Shown: piece by piece, positions 27,088 to 34,586 of the stretch | Numbering within the stretch: position 1 is the stretch's first letter | How the letters are laid out: each line of letters opens with the position of its first letter | Origin: Bacteroidales bacterium | Lineage (GTDB): Bacteria > Bacteroidota > Bacteroidia > Bacteroidales > UBA12077 | NCBI GenBank assembly: GCA_003446015.1 | Contig: DMBU01000014.1 | Coordinates: 1 to 34,983 of the forward strand | Direction of reading: 5' to 3' | Length of the DNA stretch: 34,983 bases | Translations under genes and position numbers: made by a program | The notes under the pieces: model-generated | What the model was told of the DNA's origin: nothing | The model's database searches: none | What the model saw: only the letters and a program-made list of their open reading frames with translations

Positions 27088-28551
27088 ATGAGGAAGATAA
27101 AAAAAATATGCTTTTACGTTTTGCTTGGAGTTATTGGTATTCCTTCATATGCACAGGATTATTCAATAAGCTTATTGCCTTTTAGTACCGATAATTACGA
27201 TGAATTTTCACCTGCCTATTACCGGGGAGATATTGTATTTTGTTCCAACCAAAAAAGTACAATCTTTATCGATTACACCGACGAAAAGGAAAACTTACCG
27301 CCATTAAATATGTATCGGGTTGAGGAAGTTGAAAGAAACGTTTGGGGAAAAGCTGAATTATTCTCAAAACAATTTAAATCTAATGCCAACGAAGGTCCTG
27401 CCACATTTAACAGCACAGGATCAGAAATTTACTTTACCCGCAATAATAATAACAAAAAGAAAATTGGAAATTTTATCGATAAAAATAATAGGTTAGGAAT
27501 TTATTATTCAAAGTTTAACCGAAGATCAAATGAATGGAGCGAACCAACTCCTTTTAAATACAACAATCCAGCTTATAATTTTGCACATCCAAGCCTGAGC
27601 GAAGATGAAAATTATTTATATTTTGTTTCTGATATGGAGGGAGGATATGGAGGCACAGATCTTTATGTTTGTAAATTGGAAAATGGAAACTGGGGGGCAC
27701 CTCAAAATCTGGGGCCAAATATAAATACAACTGGAAATGAATATTTCCCATTTATTCATAGTACAGGAAGATTATATTTTTCATCCGATGAACATGGAAG
27801 TATAGGTAGATTAGATATTTTTTATTCTGAAAAAGTAAATGTAGAATGGCACAAGCCAATACATATGGATGCTCCTATTAATTCAAGGTACAATGATTTC
27901 GGATTAATAATCGATGCTTTTAAAAAGAGTGGAATGTTCTGTTCCGACAGGCAACGAACATCAGATGATATTTATGCTTTTACTCCTTTATATCCAATGT
28001 TTGAGAATTCTCAACGACAAGAGGAAAACGATTACTGTTATGTTTTATATGAGGATGGTGCAGAAAATCCTGATCCTTCGTTATTTGAATATGAATGGAC
28101 TTTTGGTGATGGAAATAAAGCCAGAGGCTTAGAAGTTGAACACTGTTTTAACGGACCGGGAGATTATACCCTGGAATTGAATGTTATTGATAAATTAACA
28201 GGTGAAGTTTCTTATACACAAGCAATTTACCCTCTTAAAATTGAAGATATAGCTCAGGTTTATATTAATGCTCCTGATACGGTTGAAGTTGGTCAGGAAG
28301 TAGTTTTCGATGGTAGAAAAACCAATATTACAGATTTTGATATTTACAGGTATTATTGGGACTTTGGCGATGGACGAAAAACTCGTGGCATTGAGGCAAC
28401 ACATTTTTATACTATTCGTGGAAACTATATTGTGCAGCTTGGTGTTGTTAGTAGAGAGGATAAAGAAGGGAATTCCGAAAAACGTGGAGTGTATAAGAAC
28501 ATTGTTGTGGTAGGATCGCTCAAAGAACGAGGTCGGAGAACAAGTGATTAA
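27088..28551 (+). CDS. Exported PD40 propeller-PKD protein
   Basis: Exported protein of 487 aa starting one base after the SprF-like gene. A signal peptide ends in SYAQ (about 23). Residues about 30-310 contain PD40 (TolB/WD40-like) repeats: SPAYYRGDIVFCSN, GPATFNSTGSEIYFTRN, AHPSLSEDENYLYFVSDMEGG, YFPFIHSTGRLYFSSDEHG and FGLIIDAFKKSGMFCSD. Two PKD domains follow, marked by YEWTFGDGNKARG (about 333) and RYYWDFGDGRKTRG (about 422). Homologues beside PorP/SprF usually end in a peptidoglycan-binding OmpA domain (PorE type); here the protein stops after the second PKD and a short basic tail. It may link the SprF-like barrel to the periplasm or to other proteins, but it lacks the usual wall anchor. 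No lipobox is evident. Confidence 0.82.
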   Translation: MRKIKKICFYVLLGVIGIPSYAQDYSISLLPFSTDNYDEFSPAYYRGDIVFCSNQKSTIFIDYTDEKENLPPLNMYRVEEVERNVWGKAELFSKQFKSNANEGPATFNSTGSEIYFTRNNNNKKKIGNFIDKNNRLGIYYSKFNRRSNEWSEPTPFKYNNPAYNFAHPSLSEDENYLYFVSDMEGGYGGTDLYVCKLENGNWGAPQNLGPNINTTGNEYFPFIHSTGRLYFSSDEHGSIGRLDIFYSEKVNVEWHKPIHMDAPINSRYNDFGLIIDAFKKSGMFCSDRQRTSDDIYAFTPLYPMFENSQRQEENDYCYVLYEDGAENPDPSLFEYEWTFGDGNKARGLEVEHCFNGPGDYTLELNVIDKLTGEVSYTQAIYPLKIEDIAQVYINAPDTVEVGQEVVFDGRKTNITDFDIYRYYWDFGDGRKTRGIEATHFYTIRGNYIVQLGVVSREDKEGNSEKRGVYKNIVVVGSLKERGRRTSD

Positions 28552-28583
28552 ATAAAAGTAATGGTTAAAAACAGAACTGACGT

Positions 28584-29552
28584 ATGAAAAAACAAGTATT
28601 AATTTGGATTATCATGTTGATGGGATTGAATGTGTTTTCACAACCTGTCCCTGCTGAAGATGAAAATATTCCATCATTAATGACATTTGGACATAAAGCA
28701 GCAATATCATGGGGGGATGATGATTTCTCACAAACTTTTTTTGTACTTATTCCTACAGAACATACCAGTCCAATTTTCATTCGTGTATTTGATGCTGATT
28801 GTGGTGGAGACGTGGACGAAATCAATGGATTTTGGGATACTCAAATGGAATATTCAATTTATGGTGGTGTAGGATGCTATTCAAATGAAGATGCTCAGGG
28901 AATTGATCCTGTTGGTAATTATAAAAGCGGTAATCTTTTAGCTACTAAAACCTTTGGTGAAAATCCAAGATATGATAATAACTGGTATACCTTTGGACCA
29001 TTTAACCCAACAGAGGGCGAGCTGGTTGAAAAATATGGGGGGTATGTATTTAAAATTATATGTGAAGGAATATCTGGTGATGATGGAAATATGTACCAGT
29101 ATTTTGTAAGCACATCGCAAACTGAAAATAAACGGATTGAAGGTGCTAATGCATTTGCATACGAATACAGTTTCAGAATGCATAACGACCCGAATGAAGT
29201 TTCACATATTTATCCATACATCGATGATCGAACAATAAAGGTAGTACAAAAAAATTTTGATTGGGATAATGACGGGGCTATTCGGGTTGTATCGGTTGGT
29301 AGAGCCGGGTTGCCGTGTAAAATTTCAGGTGACGATGGTTGGGCTCAAAGTGAATTTATGATTCTTGATGAAGAAAAAAATACTTCTCTCGATTTTCAGT
29401 TTGTTAAGAGGAAATCACCCCCGGTTAAAAATAACAATGTTGTAATTTCAGTTAAAAACCAGTACGGTGAATTACTCCCTTTTTACACTATCCCTATTGG
29501 CGGTGTTCCGAAGTATAAATATTCTATTGGTGTTAAAAAGAAATCAAATTAA
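28584..29552 (+). CDS. Exported protein of unknown function in the surface-protein operon
   Basis: I do not recognise this family. It has 322 aa with a clear signal peptide (MKKQVLIWIIMLMGLNVFSQ) and no lipobox. The mature part is acidic and beta-rich, with an unusual patch VFDADCGGDVDE (about residue 73), a second Cys in GGVGCYSNEDAQG, and YSFRMHNDPNEVSHIYPYIDD near the middle. Secondary-structure impression is two beta-sandwich domains, the second from about residue 205 (RTIKVVQKNFDWDNDGAIRVVSVG). The C-terminus is basic and is neither a type A nor a type B T9SS tail, so it is probably periplasmic or bound at the outer membrane. It lies 32 bases after the PD40-PKD gene and 7 bases before the propeller-SpoIIE gene. 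The context suggests work with both. Confidence 0.7.
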   Translation: MKKQVLIWIIMLMGLNVFSQPVPAEDENIPSLMTFGHKAAISWGDDDFSQTFFVLIPTEHTSPIFIRVFDADCGGDVDEINGFWDTQMEYSIYGGVGCYSNEDAQGIDPVGNYKSGNLLATKTFGENPRYDNNWYTFGPFNPTEGELVEKYGGYVFKIICEGISGDDGNMYQYFVSTSQTENKRIEGANAFAYEYSFRMHNDPNEVSHIYPYIDDRTIKVVQKNFDWDNDGAIRVVSVGRAGLPCKISGDDGWAQSEFMILDEEKNTSLDFQFVKRKSPPVKNNNVVISVKNQYGELLPFYTIPIGGVPKYKYSIGVKKKSN

Positions 29553-29559
29553 ATAAATC

Positions 29560-32500
29560 ATGAATAACTTAAAAGCTAAGTTTACAGTTGTTTTATTACT
29601 GACTTTTTTAACCCAAAGTTTATTTGGGCAATTGTACCAGTTTAAACAATACAGTATAGATGAAGGATTAAGTCATCCATTTGTTTATACGGTTAATCAG
29701 GATAAGGATGGTTTCGTTTGGGTAGGTACTGGAGAAGGCTTATGTAAGTTCGATGGATTAAAATTTGAGCTAAGTGTGGCAGATGATTCTCTAACAAATG
29801 GATTTGTCACTTCAAGTTATTTGGATAAAAATGGGATTCTTTGGTTCGGACACAATTCTGGTCAGGTAACTTATTACGATGGAATTGATTTTAAACTTTT
29901 AAGCATTACCGAGGATAATAATAGTACAATAACTGATATTGCTGGTGATGAAAAAGGGAATGTATACATCGCCTCACAAAACAATGGATTAATTAAAGTG
30001 GATAAGAATTTTAACATAAATGCTTTCAAGGATTCTTTCACCGGGAAATTAATATATTCTGTTTTACCTGCAGGCGATAACCAGTTATTAATTGGTACTT
30101 CAAATGGCTTACATCTGTATTCATTAAAAGATGACAATTTTGTAGAATCATATGCGATTAAAGAACTGGAATATATTGCGGTTCAGACTATCGATGTGAG
30201 TAACAAGGAAAATGCATATTGGATTGGTACCGAAGATTCAGGATTCTTCTTATTAAAAAAGATGAGCGAAAATTTTGATTCTTACGAAATTGTTAACACA
30301 GGTGAGAAATATAAAATTGCTTATGAAAATGTACAATCTATTCTTGAAGATAATGAAAATATATTATGGATAAGCACCTTTGGTAAAGGAATATATAAAC
30401 TATTGCCAGATCAGAATTCCGAATTTAATTACACTGATGTTTTTCATTATACCACTGAAAATGGACTCCCAAATAATTTTGTTAAAAAGATATTTAAAGG
30501 ATGGGAAGGAAATTATTGGATTGCCACTTATGGAAATGGACTTGCATTTTCCATTGATGAAGCTTTTACTTTTCATTATAAAAATATTGAAGAGCTAAAG
30601 GGGAACATATTATCCATTGCCGAATCAGAGTCGTTCCGTTGGCTTGGAGGTGAAAGTGTAATTGCAAAAATTGATAAAATTAGCAACAAAGTTATTATCC
30701 TTAATCAGAAGAATGGAATACCAAAAGATAAGATTGTTGCACTTTATCTTGATCAAAATCAAAATCTTTGGATAGGAACAGATGAGAATGGAATTTACCA
30801 GTTTAATACAAAATCAGATCAAGCTAAGGTTTACTTTAAATCAAACAATTCTTTAGGAAACAAGATAAACTCAATTACCGGTTCGGGGAATACAGTGTGG
30901 GTTGGTACAGAGAATGGTGTTCTTGAATTTGATCTGTTAACAGGTAAAAGTAAGTTATATAATACATCGCAAGGCTTACCTCATAATAATATCAAGTACA
31001 TATTTGTTGATACAGATAATAATCCATGGATAGCAACAAAAAGCCATAGTGTATTTGTTTTAAACAGTGAATTAAATTATCCGATTGAAACGAATATAAA
31101 TCTTGAATTTACATCCATAACCGAAGATATAAATGGGGATATTTGGGCAGTTACTTATGGCGAAGGGGTTTTTAAATTTGAGCATGATAGTATAAAACAT
31201 TATTCAACGGATAATGGCTTAAAATCAAATTATTGTTATAGTATTATTTCAGATAATGTAGGGAAAGTGTGGATTGGCCATCGATTAGGTATGAGCAGTA
31301 TTGATATCAATAAGGGTGATGTAAAAGTATACGGAACTGAAATAGGAATTACAGGGGATTGCAATTACAATGCTGTGTTAAAGGAGAGTTCAGGGGTAAT
31401 TCTAACAGGTACCACTGATGGCTTAATCTTATATGATCAATCAAAAGAAAAGAAGATAAAATATGCACCAAAATTGAACATTTCTGACGTGCGATTCTCT
31501 GATGAACCAGTTAACTTTAAAAAACCAATTACTCTGCCTTATAAGATTTATAAGTTAAATATTTCATACGTTGGTTTAAGTTTTAGCAATCCCGAAGGAG
31601 TAACTTATCAATATAAACTTGAAGGATACGACCTTGATTGGTCAAAACTTACTCAAAGCAGGGAAGCATATTATCCCCGAATTGAAGACGGTAATTATAC
31701 TTTTATTCTTAAAGCATGCACATCCGACGGATATTGTGTTGAGGAACCGCTTGAAATTAAGATAAGTATTCATCCTCCATTCTGGAAAACCTGGTGGTTT
31801 ATTACCCTTGCTATTCTTTCAGTTGCCGGTTCAATATATTGGTATATTCAATATCGTGAACGAAAACAAAAAGCATTACAGGAATATTTAGAAAAAGAGC
31901 TTAATGCGAGGACAAAAGAAGTTGTTGATCAAAAGGATTTACTTGAAATTAAAAACAGAGATATTACCGATAGTATTAACTATGCACAAAGAATTCAGCA
32001 AAGTATTTTGCCATCAGTTACAACAATTAACGAAAATTTCTCAGGCTCATTTGTGTATTATCAACCCAGAGATATTGTTAGTGGTGATTTTTATTGGTAT
32101 GAACGTATAAACGACAATAAATTTTTAATTGTTTGTGCCGACTCAACCGGGCATGGTGTGCCGGGAGCTTTCATGTCGATGATCGGAACAACCTTAATTA
32201 AAGATATTTGCTGGAGAAAAGAGGTTGATTCTCCTTCTCAGGTTCTTGAGCAATTAGACAGAGAATTACAAAGCACACTAAATCAGAATATTGATGCTGA
32301 AAGAGCACACGATGGTATGGATATCATTGTTTGTGAGATTGATGTTAATACCCTTTACATGAGATTCTCATCTGCCATGCGTCCTTTAATATTGTATAAG
32401 GATAAAGAATTGCAGTATGTAAAAGGAACAAAGGCATCTATCGGAGGAGACCCTAAGGCTGAAAAACGTTTTGAAAATGTTGGGTTTCAGCTGCATAAGG

Positions 32501-32715
32501 ATGATATTATATATATGTTCTCCGATGGATATCCTGATCAGTTTGGTGGACCCAGAGGTAAGAAATTTAAACTCGACAGGGTGAAAAATATGTTAGCCGA
32601 TGTTTGTGATAAACCAATGGAAGTGCAGCAGGAATATATTAATAAAACATTTAATGAGTGGAGAGGTAAATTACAGCAGGTTGACGATGTGTTATTTATG
32701 GGAGTCAGGTTGTAA
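29560..32715 (+). CDS. Regulator-propeller/Y_Y_Y sensor fused to SpoIIE-type PP2C phosphatase
   Basis: Membrane sensor of 1051 aa. A signal peptide ends near FGQ (24). Residues about 25-640 are two-component-regulator propeller repeats (GxxxVWVGTGEGLCKFDG, LWIGTDENGIYQFN, VWVGTENGVLEFD, VWIGHRLGMSSID). About 650-735 is a Y_Y_Y domain (YQYKLEGYDLDWSKL, YPRIEDGNYTFILKA). A membrane helix follows (741-763), then a coiled coil (about 766-815). The SpoIIE/PP2C domain is 820-1051, with metal aspartates GDFYW (Asp843), ADSTGHGVPGAFMS (Asp861), SDGYPDQ (Asp989) and VDDVLFMG (Asp1042-1043), so it should dephosphorylate Ser/Thr. Propeller sensors of this phylum usually end in a histidine kinase; here a phosphatase replaces it. 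No STAS antagonist or anti-sigma kinase is nearby. It is the last gene of the unit, ending two bases from a convergent regulator gene. Confidence 0.93.
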   Translation: MNNLKAKFTVVLLLTFLTQSLFGQLYQFKQYSIDEGLSHPFVYTVNQDKDGFVWVGTGEGLCKFDGLKFELSVADDSLTNGFVTSSYLDKNGILWFGHNSGQVTYYDGIDFKLLSITEDNNSTITDIAGDEKGNVYIASQNNGLIKVDKNFNINAFKDSFTGKLIYSVLPAGDNQLLIGTSNGLHLYSLKDDNFVESYAIKELEYIAVQTIDVSNKENAYWIGTEDSGFFLLKKMSENFDSYEIVNTGEKYKIAYENVQSILEDNENILWISTFGKGIYKLLPDQNSEFNYTDVFHYTTENGLPNNFVKKIFKGWEGNYWIATYGNGLAFSIDEAFTFHYKNIEELKGNILSIAESESFRWLGGESVIAKIDKISNKVIILNQKNGIPKDKIVALYLDQNQNLWIGTDENGIYQFNTKSDQAKVYFKSNNSLGNKINSITGSGNTVWVGTENGVLEFDLLTGKSKLYNTSQGLPHNNIKYIFVDTDNNPWIATKSHSVFVLNSELNYPIETNINLEFTSITEDINGDIWAVTYGEGVFKFEHDSIKHYSTDNGLKSNYCYSIISDNVGKVWIGHRLGMSSIDINKGDVKVYGTEIGITGDCNYNAVLKESSGVILTGTTDGLILYDQSKEKKIKYAPKLNISDVRFSDEPVNFKKPITLPYKIYKLNISYVGLSFSNPEGVTYQYKLEGYDLDWSKLTQSREAYYPRIEDGNYTFILKACTSDGYCVEEPLEIKISIHPPFWKTWWFITLAILSVAGSIYWYIQYRERKQKALQEYLEKELNARTKEVVDQKDLLEIKNRDITDSINYAQRIQQSILPSVTTINENFSGSFVYYQPRDIVSGDFYWYERINDNKFLIVCADSTGHGVPGAFMSMIGTTLIKDICWRKEVDSPSQVLEQLDRELQSTLNQNIDAERAHDGMDIIVCEIDVNTLYMRFSSAMRPLILYKDKELQYVKGTKASIGGDPKAEKRFENVGFQLHKDDIIYMFSDGYPDQFGGPRGKKFKLDRVKNMLADVCDKPMEVQQEYINKTFNEWRGKLQQVDDVLFMGVRL

Positions 32716-32717
32716 TC

Positions 32718-33305
32718 TTATTCAGTATCGTTAATATCGATAATCTTATTTAAAATAGCATAAATTGTTAAGCCCGGAACTGTTTTAATACCCAGTTTCC
32801 GGGTTATGTTTTTTCGGTGGGTTACAACTGTATGCGCACTTATAAATAATTTATCGGCAATTTCTTTATTCGAAAATCCGAGAGCAATATTTTTAAGGAT
32901 ATCAGCTTCACGCTTACTTATTTCTTCAGGTAGTTCAGATTTTATTTTAGTTGACCCACGATTCCCGATCAAGGTATTTAGTTTATTAAGAATAGTATTT
33001 TGTGAATCTTCTATAAAAATACTCCCGGCCCAATCAATATCTTTTGATATAGAAATAGCGGCATCTGAAATTGAAACAAGCTGTGTATTATTTTTAATTT
33101 TTTTAATTGCTTTAAGCACATTGGTACTTAGCAAATCAGGGTTTAAAATAATAAAATCAGCTTCGAGGTGATCCAGGCTTTTAATGTCATCTTCGTTATC
33201 GAATTGATGAATTAAACTTGTATTAGGAATTTTCTCGATAAGTGAAGCCATTCCTTTTCGAATCAGGTACGATTTTTCGATGATGATAAAACTAGTCTTA
33301 GACAT
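32718..33305 (-). CDS. LuxR/NarL-type regulator with a degenerate receiver domain
   Basis: DNA-binding regulator of 195 aa. The C-terminal LuxR helix-turn-helix is intact (ISKREADILKNIALGFSNKEIADKLFISAHTVVTHRKNITRKLGI, about 129-173). The N-terminal 120 residues have the receiver fold pattern (FIIIEKSYLIRKGMASLIEK; ADFIILNPDLLST), but the key residues are gone. The acidic pair is Glu10-Lys11, the phospho-acceptor position is Asn55, and the conserved Lys is replaced in GSIFIEDS. It therefore should not be switched by Asp phosphorylation, and may respond to a ligand or partner protein, or bind constitutively. It starts 6 bases after the hemerythrin-like gene, so the two are made together. It is tail to tail (2 bases) with the SpoIIE sensor gene. 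Confidence 0.88.
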   Translation of the reverse strand: MSKTSFIIIEKSYLIRKGMASLIEKIPNTSLIHQFDNEDDIKSLDHLEADFIILNPDLLSTNVLKAIKKIKNNTQLVSISDAAISISKDIDWAGSIFIEDSQNTILNKLNTLIGNRGSTKIKSELPEEISKREADILKNIALGFSNKEIADKLFISAHTVVTHRKNITRKLGIKTVPGLTIYAILNKIIDINDTE

Positions 33306-33311
33306 GGTTTA

Positions 33312-34049
33312 TTAATTTTTGAAAAACCGTTTGTTTATTTCTTTTTCCATTTCACGAACTTTTGGAACCAATACTTTTTCTTCGATTCGCGAGTGATCAC
33401 TAATATCCTGCTCAAGATTAAAGAGTTCGTAAAGCAGTTTATTACACAGCTTTGAGTCTTTGGGCTGAGGCAGATATTTTATGATGATGTTTTTGAGATC
33501 GAAAAGTTTTTCTTCAATATTATCGTGTTCGTTCTGAAAAATATCAATTGAGTAAGTTTCTAAAACTTTTAATAATGATGAATCTGGTTTTTCTGAACTG
33601 TAAACCTGCTCTAAAGCTAAGGTATAAGGAAAAACAATTTGCTCTTCCCGATGTGTATGATTTATTAATTCTAATTTATAGTCGGTAAAAAACTTTTTTA
33701 ATAAAACCAGGGTTTCTTTTTGAGTGTAACACGAATTTACCATTTGTTCAATCAGGCTCTCTATTTCGGGAACTTTAACCTGATGATAATAATGATGTGT
33801 TTTTTGAAGATAATCGGTTATGAGTTTTACCGAGAATGTTTGTAAATGTTTTTTTGGAAAATAATCCTTATCCACGAAAGTATTTACAATCTCCAGAAAA
33901 AAGGCAACATCAACCTGATATTGATTACAAACTTCCGAAACTGATTTGTCGGCAAAACCCAGTTCTATTCCAAATCGATTTAACACCGATAAGGTAAAGT
34001 AATTCGTGTGAATTACATCGGCCATTTTTATATTCTTTGTTATTAGCAT
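33312..34049 (-). CDS. Hemerythrin/RIC-like di-iron protein
   Basis: Cytoplasmic four-helix protein of the hemerythrin/YtfE-ScdA (repair of iron centres) group, 245 aa. Possible di-iron ligands are His85 or His86 (KTHHYYH), His131 with Glu135 (HTHREE), His175 (NEHDN) and His219 with Glu223 (DHSRIEE). The H-HxxxE-H-HxxxE order and 4-residue spacings match YtfE. The N-terminal 60 residues look like the ScdA_N domain (VLNRFGIELGFADKSVSEVCNQYQV), but the paired cysteines usual in that domain are absent. Known relatives repair Fe-S clusters after nitric oxide or oxidative damage. The operon position just before a regulator gene suggests that it may act as an oxygen or NO sensor. An alternative start is ATG at 34025. 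Confidence 0.85.
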   Translation of the reverse strand: MLITKNIKMADVIHTNYFTLSVLNRFGIELGFADKSVSEVCNQYQVDVAFFLEIVNTFVDKDYFPKKHLQTFSVKLITDYLQKTHHYYHQVKVPEIESLIEQMVNSCYTQKETLVLLKKFFTDYKLELINHTHREEQIVFPYTLALEQVYSSEKPDSSLLKVLETYSIDIFQNEHDNIEEKLFDLKNIIIKYLPQPKDSKLCNKLLYELFNLEQDISDHSRIEEKVLVPKVREMEKEINKRFFKN

Positions 34050-34100
34050 TTCCTGTTTTCGATTATTGTATATGATGAAAACAACCTCAATTCAAAATTG

Positions 34101-34583
34101 TTAATTCCATTCGGGAACAATAAGCTCCGGAGTTGACTCAATATTGCTTAAATGATACTGTCTGTCCATAATCTGAAAATCATACCGAATAGTATCGCTG
34201 CCTTGATTTATAAAATAGATTTTAATCTCCATTTCTCCTCTTATGTATTTTCGGTAAACTCCTTCGGCAAAATAGGGTAATAAATAGTTTGTAGTATCGG
34301 TAATGATAAAATTACCATCAATTTTTTTATATTCATAAACAAATATGTCATGAATTTCAACACTCGTTACAGAATCTGAATTCTCTGCAAAGCCAATATC
34401 TCCATTTCCATCAACAAACTCAAAAGTTAAATAACCAACCTGATTTTCAAAGCCATTGATTGATTCAATGGCAAAGGAGAAATCCATGTATTTTATTTCA
34501 GGTATATCAGAAAATTCTTCAGCTTTTTCACAGCTTGCAAAACAAACCGTTAATGTTAATATGACAACAAAGATATTTCTCAC
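34101..34583 (-). CDS. Small lipoprotein of unknown function
   Basis: I do not recognise the family. It has 160 aa with a lipoprotein signal MRNIFVVILTLTVCFASC (Cys18), followed by an acidic EKAEEFSD stretch of the type that targets lipoproteins to the outer membrane in this phylum. The mature part is beta-rich and contains FVDGNGDIGFAENSD (about 55-69), a D-x-N-x-D-x-G loop resembling a calcium-binding loop, then an alternating pattern to the end (IYFINQGSDTIRYDFQIMDR). It begins 3 bases after der ends on the same strand, so it is probably translated from the der transcript. Nothing shows a link in function with Der. Confidence 0.75.
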   Translation of the reverse strand: MRNIFVVILTLTVCFASCEKAEEFSDIPEIKYMDFSFAIESINGFENQVGYLTFEFVDGNGDIGFAENSDSVTSVEIHDIFVYEYKKIDGNFIITDTTNYLLPYFAEGVYRKYIRGEMEIKIYFINQGSDTIRYDFQIMDRQYHLSNIESTPELIVPEWN

Positions 34584-34586
34584 GAT

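Noticed and set aside
32806..33171. 121-codon plus-strand open frame opposite the LuxR regulator
   Set aside because: Antisense to a well-supported gene with intact helix-turn-helix; leucine/serine-rich translation without motifs.
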